Part shown: piece after piece, positions 1 to 10,934 of the stretch | How positions within the stretch are numbered: the first letter of the stretch is position 1 | How the letters are laid out: the number at the start of each line of letters is the position of its first letter | Assembly: GCA_002205965.3 (NCBI GenBank) | Contig: NADL03000579.1 | Span: 434,001-498,000, forward strand | Origin: Kappaphycus alvarezii | Taxonomy: Eukaryota > Rhodophyta > Florideophyceae > Gigartinales > Solieriaceae | Length of the DNA stretch: 64,000 nt | Direction of reading: 5' to 3' | Position numbers and translations under genes: made by a program | Notes under the pieces: generated by a model | Databases searched by the model: none | Told to the model about the DNA's origin: nothing | Seen by the model: the letters and a program-made list of their open reading frames with translations, nothing else

Positions 1-1603
1 TGAGCAGTAACTCGAGGGTGCGGCGGCAACTGTCGGTCTTGCCTTGCAGGAAGGATTGAGTGAACCGGCGGTTGCCTATTGGAGCTCCCAGTAGTTCAAA
101 CCCGTCGGAGGAGCACTCGGCAAGGCGGAACTCGCGAAGGAACGCCTGGCCGCGGGACAGTGGGCCAGAAAACGCGTGTTTTGGCGGCGTTGAGGTGGAG
201 GCCGTATGCGGTCCCTCGTCGCGGAGTAAGCGGATCGCTTTTCGGAGCTCGGGGAGAGACCCCATCAGGGTCCCATCGTCGGCATACCAGTGATTCATGA
301 CTACACCTGTCTCTGTGGCGATCCGGCGGATGAGCGGCTGGATCGTTAGGGAGAACAGGAGCATGCTGGCCGGGTCGCCTTGGTGGGTCCCTTGTGCACT
401 TTGCAGTGTGGTTTTGTGACGGTTCGGCACAATCAGTTGCGGCTGCGTGCGGCCGTATATCATATTGACGAACCGGGCAAGGCCCGGTGCTAGCGAGGGC
501 AATCGGTCCAACATTGACTGGCGATCAACGAGGTTGAAGGCGTTGTGCGCGTCAACAAGGACCGTTGCGGTGACGCGTCGGCGGGAGAACCGACGGAGCA
601 GAGTGCGCGTGTCGTGGACGATTGCGTCCATTCCAGCCCTGATCCCGTTTGCCAATTGGAACGGGGCTAGGAAGGCGCGAGTATCGTAGATTACAGCTGG
701 GAGCACCGTCCTCGTGACCAGACGACGGAGTACTGACCCGACGGCGATGGGCCGGATCTTGCCGGGCTTTGGCTGGATAGGCAGCAGCGTAGCAGCAGCA
801 AGAAGAGGCAATACAGAGCACGGCAGATCGCCCTTGGCGATCCGGGTGACGAGCTGGGTGAGGACCCCTTTGCCCGTGATTCCAGCTTCTGGGCTGATTG
901 GTGTCTTGACTAGGAGGTGAAACCAACGCGACGGCGTGCGGTCAGGCCCAGCAGACGTATCACGTGAGATACGGTGGACTGCAAACTCGACGGCATCCGG
1001 TGTGACATCTGGAGGAGGTGGGAGGCTGTCAGGCGGAAGCGGTATGATAGGGCACCTCGGCGGTGGGTGTAGGGTGCGAAGCGATTGGATAGTCTGCGGG
1101 TCGTTGACATCCGCCAATGGTGCGTTGTGGAGGGACCGCATAGCCTTGGCGTAGCGGGCATCGGCGCACAGCACTTGGGCGCGCCGTGCTCGGCGCGTGC
1201 TGCTGGACTGAGGCAATGGGCGGTGCTGCTCTGTCCACTCAGTTCGGGCGTGGTGTGCCTGCATTGCTTCAGACCAGAGGGCGGCCCACTCGTTGCTGGT
1301 ATGGGCCCGCCGAATGCGAGCACTGAGCGCTTCACGTTGGCCCTTCGGATGCTGCCAACCGTCCTCGCCGCGGAGGGTCCGACGCATGACCGCAGTGGGG
1401 AGCATGTGAAGGTGGAGAAAAGCGCGGTACGTTGCGTCGTCGCCGCGAGCATGGGACGCGGCACGGACTAGCTTGATAAACAAGAGGATGAAGGGCTTGA
1501 GGCATGGGAACGGGATGTCCTGAAAGATGTCTGCTTCGCGGTATGGGGTGCGAAGAACATCGTCAGGTGTGGGGAGGGCAGATTGAGTGGGGGTCTCTTC
1601 CAT
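1..1603 (-). CDS. Family A RLE-type LINE: reverse transcriptase, 3' end outside window
   Basis: Reverse transcriptase of a non-LTR retrotransposon that would copy its own RNA at a nicked target. Reading on minus from the ATG at 1601-1603, the frame stays open for about 1.4 kb. It carries the family motif RPIAVGSVLRRL (about 740-700), then QGTHQGDPASMLLFSL (about 390-350) and the catalytic box HWYADDG (about 290-270), followed by FELLGAPIGN (about 95-65). Between about 210 and 130 the best-conserved stretch (YGLHLNAAK) is in another frame, so two opposite one-base shifts are likely. The endonuclease domain expected downstream lies beyond base 1. The upstream region 1634-2999 is in part in the same frame behind an in-frame stop. 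The RT assignment is firm; the exact clade within R2/NeSL-like elements is inference. Confidence 0.82.
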   Translation of the reverse strand, partial: MEETPTQSALPTPDDVLRTPYREADIFQDIPFPCLKPFILLFIKLVRAASHARGDDATYRAFLHLHMLPTAVMRRTLRGEDGWQHPKGQREALSARIRRAHTSNEWAALWSEAMQAHHARTEWTEQHRPLPQSSSTRRARRAQVLCADARYAKAMRSLHNAPLADVNDPQTIQSLRTLHPPPRCPIIPLPPDSLPPPPDVTPDAVEFAVHRISRDTSAGPDRTPSRWFHLLVKTPISPEAGITGKGVLTQLVTRIAKGDLPCSVLPLLAAATLLPIQPKPGKIRPIAVGSVLRRLVTRTVLPAVIYDTRAFLAPFQLANGIRAGMDAIVHDTRTLLRRFSRRRVTATVLVDAHNAFNLVDRQSMLDRLPSLAPGLARFVNMIYGRTQPQLIVPNRHKTTLQSAQGTHQGDPASMLLFSLTIQPLIRRIATETGVVMNHWYADDGTLMGSLPELRKAIRLLRDEGPHTASTSTPPKHAFSGPLSRGQAFLREFRLAECSSDGFELLGAPIGNRRFTQSFLQGKTDSCRRTLELLL

Positions 1604-1633
1604 AGTGGGTTGGTGCAGTCGGGGGGGGGTGGC

Positions 1634-2999
1634 TTACTGAGGTACCGCTGTGTTCCCCTGCGGACCGGTGGGCGGGGAGGGTGCGGAGGCCTCTTGGGTG
1701 ACGTTGTGTGCGTGTGGCGGGGCTGTCGGGGAAACGGCTGGGACGTAGACCATGGCATCAGTCCCAGCTGGCTTCGAAGCGGTCGACGGCGCAAACGGCG
1801 AGGCTGTCAGTGCCACGGTGTCTGGTTGCGGACGGTGGAGGGCGACGGTGCGTGCGACGGCAATTGCTCGCGATGAGTCGGAGGTTTGCCGTTCGGCGGG
1901 GTCGTTGGGCGGGATCGGCCGCAGGGCCGTGCGGTGGGCTTCTTGGTGGGCTTCTTGGGGGGCAGCACCGACTTAGTGGCCGAAGGGCCGGCTGGCGGTG
2001 TGGGCGCAGTGTGGGCGTGTTGGGCAGCGGCGGTCGAAGAGGCGGCGGCGGCGATCAAAGCGGCGGCATTGGAGGTCGGGGAGGCGGCGGTGTTGGTCGG
2101 AGAGGCGGCGGTGGCGGTCGGAAAAGAGGCTTCCATAGGGACGGCAGGGGTGGGGTCGGTGGGGTCGTTGGGGTCGGCGGCGGGGGGACGTTGGTGGCTT
2201 GGGCGGTGTGCGGGGCCTGGTGGCGGTCTGCCAGGGCCTGTCGCAGGGCCTGGCAGGCATCATCGAGGGCATTGCGGAGTGCTTCACGTGATTCAAGTGG
2301 AGCACCTTGCGGGCTTGAGGCGGCCGGGCTCATGATAGCACGGCTCTCTTTCGCGAGGAAGGCCGTGGCACCTTCCGCTGCCCGCACGGACAATTCGGCA
2401 GCGACTTTGGCCGGGGGACGGAGGGTGATTTGAAGGGCGCTGACAGTGTGTCGCAGGTAGGCAAGGATGCGCCATAATCGGGGGGCGGAAGGTTGCGGGA
2501 TGAAAACGTACGTCCACGGTCCGAAATGCGGCAAGATAACGTGAGAGGGCATGCGAACGTCGATGGCGGCAGCGGCTCGGCACAGGGCTCGCTGTGCTTG
2601 CTCATAAGAGCGGAAGGCGTGGCGGGGGTCGATGGAGGGGGCGATGCCGATGGCGAGCACCTCCTTTGGCGGGGTGGGGAGAGACCCTGTGCGGGGGCAG
2701 AGGGTCTGAACCGGTCCGATCATGGCGACAATGCGCTCGGCCAGTTGCCGGCGGGGATCAGCTCGGCGGGTGGGGTCCGCGGCGATGGCGTGGGCCTCAG
2801 CAAGGGTCAGGGCAGATTCGGGCAGGGGTGAGATGGCCTCGAGGTCAGGGATGGCTGTCTCAGGACGCTGGACGAGTCTTGCTCGTGCAGGGGAAGGAGT
2901 GTTCACTGACGCCGCTGCCGCAACTGACGCGTACGTAGCCGGCGGCATGCTGATGTTGCTTTTGATTTCGTTGTTGTTGTTGTTGTTGTTGTTGTACAT
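1634..2999 (-). CDS. Family A LINE N-terminal region (proline/alanine-rich, function unknown)
   Basis: The 5' part of the family A element. The frame opens at the ATG at 2997-2999 with an Asn run encoded by a (CAA)n tract; a second ATG at residue 18 (MPPATYASV) may be the real start. The first 314 residues hold an unrecognised region of about 200 residues followed by a proline tail. Two overlapping frames (1807-2136, then 1634-1816) continue the Ala/Pro/Thr-rich composition and point to frameshifts near 2100 and 1820. The second ends at a TAA next to a run of nine G (1620-1629), just before the RT frame. I see no clear zinc finger here, unlike family D. It is probably the nucleic-acid-binding N-terminus of one polyprotein, by position only. 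Confidence 0.55.
2970..2995. repeat. (GTT)n microsatellite at the A/B LINE junction
   Basis: Pure trinucleotide run immediately left of where family B coding sequence begins. On minus it encodes the Asn run of the family A ORF. Confidence 0.9.
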
Positions 3000-5396
3000 G
3001 CCTCCTCACGGTTTGCCTCCGGCGCTAAAGTTCTCGGTCTCGGATGTCCGCCGTGCCATTCACAGCCTGGATCCTTCAACCGCTCCTGGGGCCGATGGTC
3101 TATCCCCAGTGTTCCTGCGAATGCTGCTTCGCCCGGCAGGTGGGGTCACGCTCGCGAGGGATTGCCTACATGCCCTGACAAAGTTCCTCAACCTCTGTTT
3201 GAACAGCGATCTGCCGGCCGCGTGCCGCCCGTATTTCTGCGGAGGCCGTCTTACTGCGCTGCCGAAGCCAAACGGGGGAATCCGTCCGATTGCGGTTGGG
3301 CTTCTCTACCGGCGCCTAATTTCTAGGCTCGCGGCACACAAAGCCACCCCCGCCATCCGCTCTTACCTTCTGCCCCATCAGGTCGGGGTAGGCGTCAAGA
3401 ACGGCACCGATGCAATAATTCATTCTGTGCGTCGTCTTTCCCAGAGATCCGAGTTCCACGATCACGTCTTGGTCCAGATCGATGCTCGCAACGCTTTCAA
3501 TTGCATCTCCCGCCAGCGCATTCTGGAAGCCGTACAGACACATGCCCCAGGCCTCGCACGGTGGGTACACTCTTGTTACGATCGTACTACATACATAGTA
3601 GGGTCCGAAAGCAAGCTCCTACAGAGCTTGCTTTTACAGAGCTTGCATAGTAGGGTCCGAAAGCAAGCTCCTACAGAGCTTGCTTTTACAGAGCTTGCTT
3701 TCGGACCCTACTATGTCCGTAGTTCAGAGGGCACTCAGCAAGGTGATCCCCTCGGTCCCTTGCTCTTTGCCCTGGCTCTCCATCCGCTCTTGCTATCGTT
3801 ACAGGAGAAGTTCTCACCTGCCCTGAACGCTTGGTACGCAGATGACGGTAACATTGTTCTTCCTCGATCCCAAGCCGCTGCTGCCATCCGTTTCATCCAG
3901 CTTGAAGGAGGTCCACTAGGGTTCCAGCTCAACCTTGCCAAGACCCAAGTTTACGGCTTCTCCCCTTCCCACTCCCCTTTGGCACTTCCTTGCCCATTTT
4001 CAACCCCCCTGGTTTTATCGTGCTGGGATCCCCGATTGGCTCGGACGCTTTTGTTTCCCAATTTTTCGCAGGCCGCCAAAACGAAGTTGACCGCATCTTC
4101 CAATCCCTTCGAGACTTGGATGATGCTCAATTGGCTTTCCACTTACACCGCTTCTGCGCGAACGCCTCCAAGGTCATGCACTTGCTGCGTACGCTTCCCT
4201 CCACTCAATCTGCGGTTCTCGCCGCTAGCTTCGATCAGAAGCAGAGGGAAGCGTTCCACCAATTGCAGCTGCCCTGTCCAGAGCGAGCCTGGCTCCAAGC
4301 CTCTCTCCCCTTCTCAATGGGCGGTCTAGGTCTCCTGCAAACTTCAGACATTACCGAGGCTGCATACACAGCATCTGTAATTGATTCTTTTCGACTTATC
4401 TCCGACCTGCTTACCCTTTCCCAGGACCGCCACTTGGAAGAGATCCCTCGGTCTGCCATCTCGCTCTTATCCTCCCGCCACCCGCAGCTGTCTTCGTCGC
4501 TTACAGCTACGGCTCTTTTCGAGCGTTGTTCATCGCCGGTCCCCGGCGAAAGGCTCCAGTCTGCGATCACAACTGAACTCATGCTATCGAAGTCCGATAG
4601 CTTGTTCTCGTCCGCGGCAGCCCACGACCGAGCACGGCTCCTCTCCGTGCGCACATCCTCCGCATCGACTGTTTTCTCTTCGCTTCCTCACCCCCACCGC
4701 GGTACGTACATGTACTCTTCCGCCTGGAAAGTCGCTCTGGCTCTACGTCTCGGCATCGCGCTATTCCCTGGATCTACTCGCTGTCCGGTCTGCTCCCGCC
4801 GCTCGGCCGACATCGCACCCGTCTTAGATCCAAGTGGTCAACACGCGTTGACCTGCAAATACGAAGACGGAATGACTCGTCGTCACCACATCCTCCGCAA
4901 CGTTCTTGCCCGCTACTGCAAGGAAGTTGGGATCGTCGCCCTCGTCGAACATCCGCTCCTCCACCAGGTTCCCGACTCATCTGGGCATTCGGAGTCCCCC
5001 GTGCTACGAATGGATATTTACATACCCGCTGCATACGGGCTTCACAGTACCGATATAGCCGTCGACGTTACTGATGCCCACCCCTCCGCACGCCGCCACA
5101 TTTCGCCAAGTACGGTTACTGCCGGCGCCGCCGCGACACTCGCAGAGCGCGAGAAACATGGTCATTACGGCACTTACTGCAACCGAAACGATATCCTCCT
5201 CTCCCCCGTCGGGATTGATATCTATGGCGCCTTGGGCGACGACGGTAAGGCTTTTTTCCGCCGCCTTGCTTCCTTCGCTGCTTCCCGTCGCGGTTCCTCC
5301 CCTCAACAGGAGCTCCGCGACTTTGTTGCCCATTTTGCGTTTAGTCTCCAAATAATGCATGCGCGACAAGTTTCTACCCGCCGCCCGCATCCGTAG
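2998..5396 (+). CDS. Family B RLE-type LINE: reverse transcriptase plus restriction-like endonuclease
   Basis: Combined RT and RLE protein of an R2/NeSL-like non-LTR element. The ATG at 2998 opens directly into the RT core (APGADGLSP), so the N-terminus is missing and the copy is 5'-truncated. Motifs in order: GGIRPIAVG (about 3275), DARNAFN (about 3480), EGTQQGDPLGPLLFAL (about 3727), WYADDGN (about 3832). Then, in another frame, LGSPIGSD (about 4020), a CPVC...H..TC knuckle (about 4780-4855) and the endonuclease core RMDIY...DIAVDVTD (about 5008-5080). RT and endonuclease frames are split near a run of six C at 4004-4009; one missing base there would join them. A 123-bp foldback/tandem insertion (3594-3716) lies between RT motifs and keeps frame. 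Stop TAG at 5394-5396. Other copies of the 3' part occur at 13.6, 14.0 and 50.6 kb. Confidence 0.85.
3593..3716. repeat. Perfect 26-bp inverted repeat around a 52-bp tandem duplication, inside RT
   Basis: Bases 3593-3618 are the exact reverse complement of 3691-3716. Between them a 52-bp unit occurs twice in tandem (3594-3645 and 3646-3697). The insertion lies in the family B RT between the HSCYDR and EGTQQGDP motifs, adds about 35-40 residues and reads through without a stop, the two tandem copies being read in different frames. It resembles a template-switch product rather than a transposon with its own ends. Confidence 0.9.
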
Positions 5397-5475
5397 TTAA
5401 TTTATGAATACCCTCCGCACGCCTCTGTGCGACATTGTACGACAAATAAAGATCTGCCACCACTACCACCTGGTA
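5397..5475 (+). repeat. Family B LINE 3' untranslated tail
   Basis: Sequence after the stop that is shared with the copies ending at 10019, 13898 and, inverted, starting at 50598. It ends in AAAGATYTRCCACCA-type sequence, not poly(A). The common end marks the 3' terminus of the family. Confidence 0.7.
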
Positions 5476-5639
5476 ATCTAGTAGCTAGCTAGGTCCCTAG
5501 TCATTGCATTTTACATACAAGTCAGATCAGTGGGGGCAATTTGGGGTGTTTTTAATGCATGAAAAATATGGTCAGCTGTTCCCTGAGGGATGTCGAAATT
5601 TGGTGACCAGTGATTGGCCTTGGCCATTTTTACAGTACG

Positions 5640-6060
5640 CCCTGTACAATATGACAGATTGGGCTTATTGCAGTGCTGTGTGCCAATCCTCGAGACACCG
5701 ATCCTGTACAGTACGATACGCCGCTATGCATCTCCGACCTTCCTTTCCGTACTGTTATTGCGCCCAGACATGACTCTCAAGGTGGCGACGTCCCGTTAGC
5801 CAAAAAAAACTGACTGTTTGAAAACTTTAGCTTCCCCGAGGAGCTTGGACGCTGCGAATTTCGGATCGAGGACGGGGGAAGAGCGGGACCGGTCTTGCTT
5901 TCCTCCCCGATTCCTTGGGATGGAGACATTTCTGGAAAATTGTGTATTGGAAGTTGCGGAAAGAGTTGCGCGCGATGGCGGGGCTCTACCCTCAGAGTGA
6001 GGGGAGGCGCTGCATGCACGAGCGAACGGGTGGGAGGGGAGGGGAGGTGGAAGGGAAGCG
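5640..6060. repeat. Dispersed repeat shared with 19370-19925
   Basis: Stretches such as GTGCCAATCCTCG and the segment ending ACTGTTTGAAA (about 5816) match 19.4-19.6 kb with substitutions; the following purine-rich part matches less well. Short open frames inside it show no recognisable domain. About 80 bp at 5530-5610 also vaguely resembles the inverted 3' tail of LINE family F. Confidence 0.55.
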
Positions 6061-6488
6061 TTCAATGAGTCGAGGGTGAGGTATTAATTGTATGAGCCGC
6101 ATTATTTTCTCTCCAACTTTTGACAGTAAGGGGATAAAGGAGTTGGCTTACTGGGTGGAGCGAAGATAGGAGAAAACAATGAGGGAGTACTGTCCGGTAC
6201 TGTAATACAAATTTGTGTTCCAATAGGAAAGTAGCTTCGACTGGGCTCCAAATTCTTTACCCTGTTCAAATGGGCCCCCTCTGATTCTTTGAGACAAGTC
6301 TATCCAAGTCCGTAATCGCTATCGGCATGAAAGAAACACCAACTTGCCCCAACTATCCCAACCCGTATGGTTGACGGAAGCGAACCAAAGCACTGCAAGG
6401 ACCAATGGGATAGCAGATAAAGGAAACCGCCACGTAAATCACAATACAGCAGATAAAACAGGAAAAGAGATGCATAGTATTCCTCTTT
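6061..6488. other. No feature recognised
   Basis: Intergenic. I see no open frame, repeat or RNA gene that I can support. Confidence 0.5.
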
Positions 6489-6920
6489 CTAATGGTGGGT
6501 AAATGGGGATTCTTTGCTGCATGCGATGCGAAAGCCGACCACAGATAGGTCCCCGTTGTTAAGCTGAAAATGGGCCACTGTGCCGAAACCTAGATTCAAG
6601 TGCCAGTGATGTTGAATATGTCCGTCACTGTCTGTTAACATCCCACACTCTTCCCCTATTTGTAAAGGTTGCGTACCACCTTTAGAGCAAAAAAGCCAGC
6701 ATGGTTGGTGCCTCTCAGACAAAGTAGGGGATAAATTGAAACGATATTGATCGGAAGAAAATCGCGCGTATTGACCTGCGGAACAATAAGTGCTGAAAAT
6801 TGAAATATCGATACCTAGTACCTGAAACGTAAACTCTGAGCTGTCAAGCAAAACATCAGTAGATAACTCCCATTTGGCAGAGGGTGGCAAACACTCAGGT
6901 CCCTGAATAATAGCAAGGTT
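6489..6920 (-). CDS. Hypothetical open frame, possible 3' part of a gene
   Basis: An open frame of about 140 codons ending in TAG at 6489 with balanced, protein-like composition, several Cys and Trp residues and paired stretches such as HQPCWLFCSKGG and LSVVGFRIACSKE. It has no ATG near its upstream end (the first ATG is about two thirds of the way in), and a stop lies just upstream at about 6929. If real, it is a terminal exon or its 5' part sits in another frame. No family recognised. It lies 3' of the secreted-protein gene at 7233-8126 on the same strand. Confidence 0.35.
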   Translation of the reverse strand, partial: NLAIIQGPECLPPSAKWELSTDVLLDSSEFTFQVLGIDISIFSTYCSAGQYARFSSDQYRFNLSPTLSERHQPCWLFCSKGGTQPLQIGEECGMLTDSDGHIQHHWHLNLGFGTVAHFQLNNGDLSVVGFRIACSKESPFTHH

Positions 6921-7232
6921 TGATCGACGTCACTTGCAAAGACATAGGTAGTTCACTAGGTATTGCTAAACACACGTTGAGTCATTCGAGAATAGTCGGC
7001 CACCTATCGACTGTAAAGCACTCAAACTTGCTCTCCTTGACGAAAAGATGTCACATCCTGTAATAGGCTCGTCCCTCCGATCCAGGAAAGGGCAACAGAA
7101 CCAGCAATTTAAGGGAACGTGAGAGAGGCAGGAAGTTTTACGAACAAGAGCTGGCAGACTTTGCTCCTGGCAAGACTGTAATTCATGAAGTTGTAGAACG
7201 TGGATTGGACGGAGCCGTAAAGAGTGATGTTG

Positions 7233-8126
7233 CTAGCAACAAGACCATCCACGACCGGAATTTCCCGAGCAACGGGAGACTCGACAATTTCTCGAAACTC
7301 TACGTCGATTGCAGTCACTTTCGGCGGCTATTCGCCCTCTAAACCGGTGGCAAATGCAAGGACAGTTTCTCACAATAGGCCGTGGGATACGAGGCCGCGA
7401 TTCTTGGGCATTGCAGCATTGTAAAGCTGAACCTGGAGGCCCTTGGCCTCGGCAACTTGAAAGTCGACATGACCTTACCAAAGATGGTGCACGACACTCT
7501 CTTTCTGAGTTCCTACGTCCGGAGCGCCCCTTGCGACAGACGCAAGGACAAACGTTGGGTGTTGGTGCCATTGACATTGGGGATGAGGAGGCAGACGGAG
7601 GAAGCGATGGCGACGGGGTTGCGGACCAAGAACTGCTTGGTGTAACTGTAATCGATGGTGAAGGGGAGGCAGATAAAGAACTGCTGGGTGTAGCTGAAAT
7701 GGATGGCGACGGGCTAGGAGACAAAGAACTGCTGGGTGTGGTTGAAATGGATGGGGATGGGGTAGCAGATGGCGAGGTGGTTGGTGAGGCCGAAGGAGAT
7801 GTCGATGGAGTGACAGAGGTGGAAGTGCTCGGTGAGGGCAGAGGGGAGGGAAGTGTGCAGTTTTCTCGTCGCAGAAATTCTTCTTGGTCCACACAAGTGT
7901 CGCGACAGGCCGCAATGTCATTGCACTCGCTTGGGTTGAAGAGGGTGCAGCAAACGTTGCCGTTATTGCAACGACCGTTCACTACGCCATTTCTTCTCTC
8001 GCAAAACTCCCTGGGAATGCAGGTTCCTGACAAGACGATAGACCCACTCCTTACCGCGCATGGCGTGCAGTAAATTCTGCTGACGAGAATGGACAAAATG
8101 GCGAGATAGAGTGCGAAGGAATGCAT
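7233..8126 (-). CDS. Secreted cysteine-rich protein with Ser/Pro/Thr linker
   Basis: Intact 297-residue frame from the ATG at 8124-8126 to TAG at 7233-7235. The longer frame upstream starts with TTG and was rejected. Residues 1-21 form a signal peptide (hydrophobic core FALYLAILSILVSRIYC). An N-terminal Cys-rich segment follows (about residues 22-90, with GNVCCTLF), then about 110 residues of Ser/Pro/Thr repeats of the SPSPSISATPSSS type, likely O-glycosylated. The C-terminus holds two related Cys modules, each opening CPC(V/I)C and containing (R)SCR/NCRxS(R/S)C, the last ending SCC. This suggests an extracellular or cell-wall protein. No family is recognised. A TATA-like TTTAAATATA on minus lies about 165 bp upstream (about 8291-8300). 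One of the few intact host-like genes here. Confidence 0.75.
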   Translation of the reverse strand: MHSFALYLAILSILVSRIYCTPCAVRSGSIVLSGTCIPREFCERRNGVVNGRCNNGNVCCTLFNPSECNDIAACRDTCVDQEEFLRRENCTLPSPLPSPSTSTSVTPSTSPSASPTTSPSATPSPSISTTPSSSLSPSPSPSISATPSSSLSASPSPSITVTPSSSWSATPSPSLPPSASSSPMSMAPTPNVCPCVCRKGRSGRRNSERECRAPSLVRSCRLSSCRGQGPPGSALQCCNAQESRPRIPRPIVRNCPCICHRFRGRIAAESDCNRRRVSRNCRVSRCSGNSGRGWSCC

Positions 8127-8440
8127 ATCGATTTGATTGGAGGGGCTGTGCCAAAACGATCCCGTCAAGTCTGCAAACTGTGGCGACGTCTCCCTTACAA
8201 GGACAAATTGAGTGAGAAAGGCAGAGACCGTCTCTCACGCAAATAAACTCGAAAGCGTTGATGCGGACCGTCGGCGGGATCGTTGTCTCACGGATGAAAC
8301 TATATTTAAACATAAGATTGTGCATCAGGGCGACTTGTGATCGAGTCTCAAGCATCAGGTTTGATAAAGAAATGACGAGTCACCGTGAAACAGTAAACCG
8401 CCTAACAGTTCCCCACGTCCGAATTACTGGGGAACTGCGG

Positions 8441-8489
8441 GGTTAATTTACTGTGGTAGATATCTGGGTTGGTACCCAGTAAATTTGTG
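8441..8489 (-). repeat. Short repeat, inverted copy of 38838-38887; LINE 3'-end-like
   Basis: The 49 bp match the reverse complement of 38838-38887 nearly exactly. On minus it ends CAGTAAATTAACCCC, resembling the CAGTAAACCAACCC tail of LINE family C, so it is probably a 5'-truncated LINE tail. Confidence 0.55.
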
Positions 8490-9904
8490 TTGTCTTCACT
8501 GAACTCGTGAAAGTGACAATGGTTTATGGAGTAGCTAACATCTCTGGACAGGCGCGTCTAGCATACACCGAGGATGGCCGAATCGCACTTTTCAAAAACA
8601 TGAAAGAATCAAATCGATCCCCCAGTTTTTCGCCCTAACATACTTTTCTACAATGATGAAGACTCGATGGTGCACACTCAAGATAATGAGTAAATATCAT
8701 TCCACAGTTGAACTCAAACTGAGAGACTGCTCCACAGAAATCCTTTGCGGAACTTCCAGTTGGACATCTTACGTGATGTTGGGAAAGTAGGAATCAACTC
8801 AGCCGCTTTAATAGAGCCAATAAATTAACTTGTTTTCAATCTTGAGCCGGTCGGCTAATAGTACGTAACTGCTAAACCATTCGTGTACTCAAATTTGCGC
8901 ACTGAAATCGTCCAAAGAAGTAAAATCAGGGGTATGATTTTTATAAGGGGTTTTTGCCTGCTGCCCTTGCATTGAAATCTCAAGACAATTTCCTTCACTT
9001 TCGAATAGCAATGACTGTCAACCATTCATATGCTAGCTTCTGAATTCAAATATTACTTTGCGCAATTTTGTCCACTTGCAACGGATTACGGAGAGAGTGG
9101 TACTGTAACGCAGTGAAGAGGAACATCATTTGCAGTTTTGTAATTATTCGTAATGGTACTCTGTGTAGTTTTTCAGATAGCCTCAAGCACACTGGAAACT
9201 ATAAATACACGTTTATCTCAAGCAAACTGCTTGAACTACGTACTGTGCAGTATGTTCAAAAGGGAAACGCCTCGGTGTTACTCTTGGAAGGTGAAGAAAG
9301 TCGGCATGTACGGAACAAAGGTATTTTCGCAGTTTTAATTGTCCTCCTTTTCTTATCCTCTTTCGAGCCTTCCGTCCGCTGCCCCGACTTTATTTGGTTA
9401 GCCTTCCACCCACAACCTACAACCTCTCCACCTAAGGTTCTCCGGGAGATCGCTGAGATACGCCGAGGTGCGAGGTGCGAGGTGTGTGCCGTAATGCATG
9501 GTAACATTACAAGCGGCACAGTCGACTGCATTACTGCATACTGCAACAAAAGGTATCGATTTTCTCTCGGACGAGCAATTTTGTGCGCATGTAGAAGATG
9601 CATATATTTTCACTCAGACGTCTTGATCTGTGAACCATCCAAATTGTCAATAAAACCGGTCCCCTGATTGCCATATCCTCCGCACCACCCGCAGTAAACC
9701 GGCCCCACCTTGCCCTCAAGTTGAGAAATTTTTGGGTAATTTATTATTCGAAAAGTACAGTAATGTCATTTCCTGAAAGCTCCATTTTCCATTATTGTAC
9801 AGTACGGTACAGTGCGATATAACAATTTTTGCCCATGGAATTTGTATAGTACGGTATTAGCCCCTCTGAGGCATACAGTAAAGTACTGTACATTATTGTA
9901 CTGT
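8490..9904. other. Intergenic; one long frame without ATG
   Basis: A plus-strand frame is open from 9068 to 9667 but begins at TTG, has no ATG in its first two thirds and shows no domain beyond one hydrophobic stretch. I do not call it a gene. The part from 9750 is rich in TACAGTAC/TACTGTAC motifs. Confidence 0.4.
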
Positions 9905-10019
9905 ACAGAGCTTTTCAGTTCAGTGATTGGCACCCGCCGCCTGCCTGCGTTGTTAATGTCTGAATACTCTGCGCTCATTTTCGTGCCTCACACTTTATAA
10001 AGATTTACCACCACCACTG
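9905..10019 (+). repeat. Family B LINE 3' tail fragment
   Basis: Diverged 3' end (TTAATGTCTGAATACTCTGCGC... AAAGATTTACCACCACCACT) matching the tails at 5397 and 13835. It directly follows a TACTGTACAG-rich stretch. Confidence 0.65.
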
Positions 10020-10934
10020 TAGGACGTTTTAGCATTTCGGTATCATACGTACGAGGGATTCCGGGTTACCCATGCAATAGAAAGACCCTCGCCGTGACAC
10101 GACTTGGGAGCTACAAGGGCTAAGGCGACATTGGACTCCAAATCCACACTTTTATGTTGCGACATTTGGGCCTTGACGGCGGAGTATCGACAAGCAGGAC
10201 GGGACGACATTTGTCTGGAGTGGACGTCGAGTGTATGTCGAAAATGCGCAGAGAGCGCACCAAGGGTTGGAAACGCGACCGGAACAAAATCGCACTGGAC
10301 GTGAAAGGAAGGGCTGAGGGTGAGTCCTCGGCAAGTACTAGTACATGGCGCTACCTCCGCTGAAATAAGGATTGAGCCGTCAGAGAGCGAACCGGGGCTA
10401 CTAGTCTTTTCGGCGGCATGTTACATTGTAGCAGAGGCAAATGGAGACCCAAACTCACAAAGTTGCAGCGGTTATCGTCCTGGATTACGGTTTACTTCAT
10501 AGCAGCTTTTGCAGTCTTTGTCGAACACACTCAATTGCCGAGGATTGGCAATCCAATGATGACGGTCTATAGCACTACGAATAAGCACGTCATTTCCTTT
10601 CTATCTGTACTTCCATCTCATCTCTGCTTTTTCCTTTCCAAACTTCCACTCTACCATTCAGTTACAATCCTCCTCCTCAATAGAGTGAATGTTAATTTAA
10701 ACGTTGCGTGGTCTCGTCCTTATTTTACACATGGGCAGTACACAAAATAATGATTGCAACGATTTACATTTTCATTTCTTGACTCCGCGCCATATCGCAA
10801 CCAGGCCAGGTCGATGGAGGTCTCTTCGCACCAACACGAGCCGAGCAGCGCAACAGGTACTAGCTGTGCGCTACCTTGTGCCGAGGGAAAGTACCTTCTA
10901 CCCATCGCCATTCACATTTACGGACAAATATGAT
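10020..10934. other. No feature recognised
   Basis: Short overlapping frames at 10100-10500 in several phases show no domain. Nothing else is supportable. Confidence 0.4.

Noticed and set aside
1085-1471. Plus-strand frames opposite family A RT and ORF1 (also 1708-2433)
   Set aside because: Shadows of GC-rich coding sequence on minus; conserved RT motifs are on minus only.
7309-8073. 254-codon plus-strand frame
   Set aside because: Antisense to the signal-peptide-bearing Cys-rich protein; its Asp/Glu/Gly repeats mirror the Ser/Pro linker.
9068-9667. 199-codon plus-strand frame as a gene
   Set aside because: It begins at TTG, has no early ATG, no domain, and overlaps minus-strand frames of similar quality.
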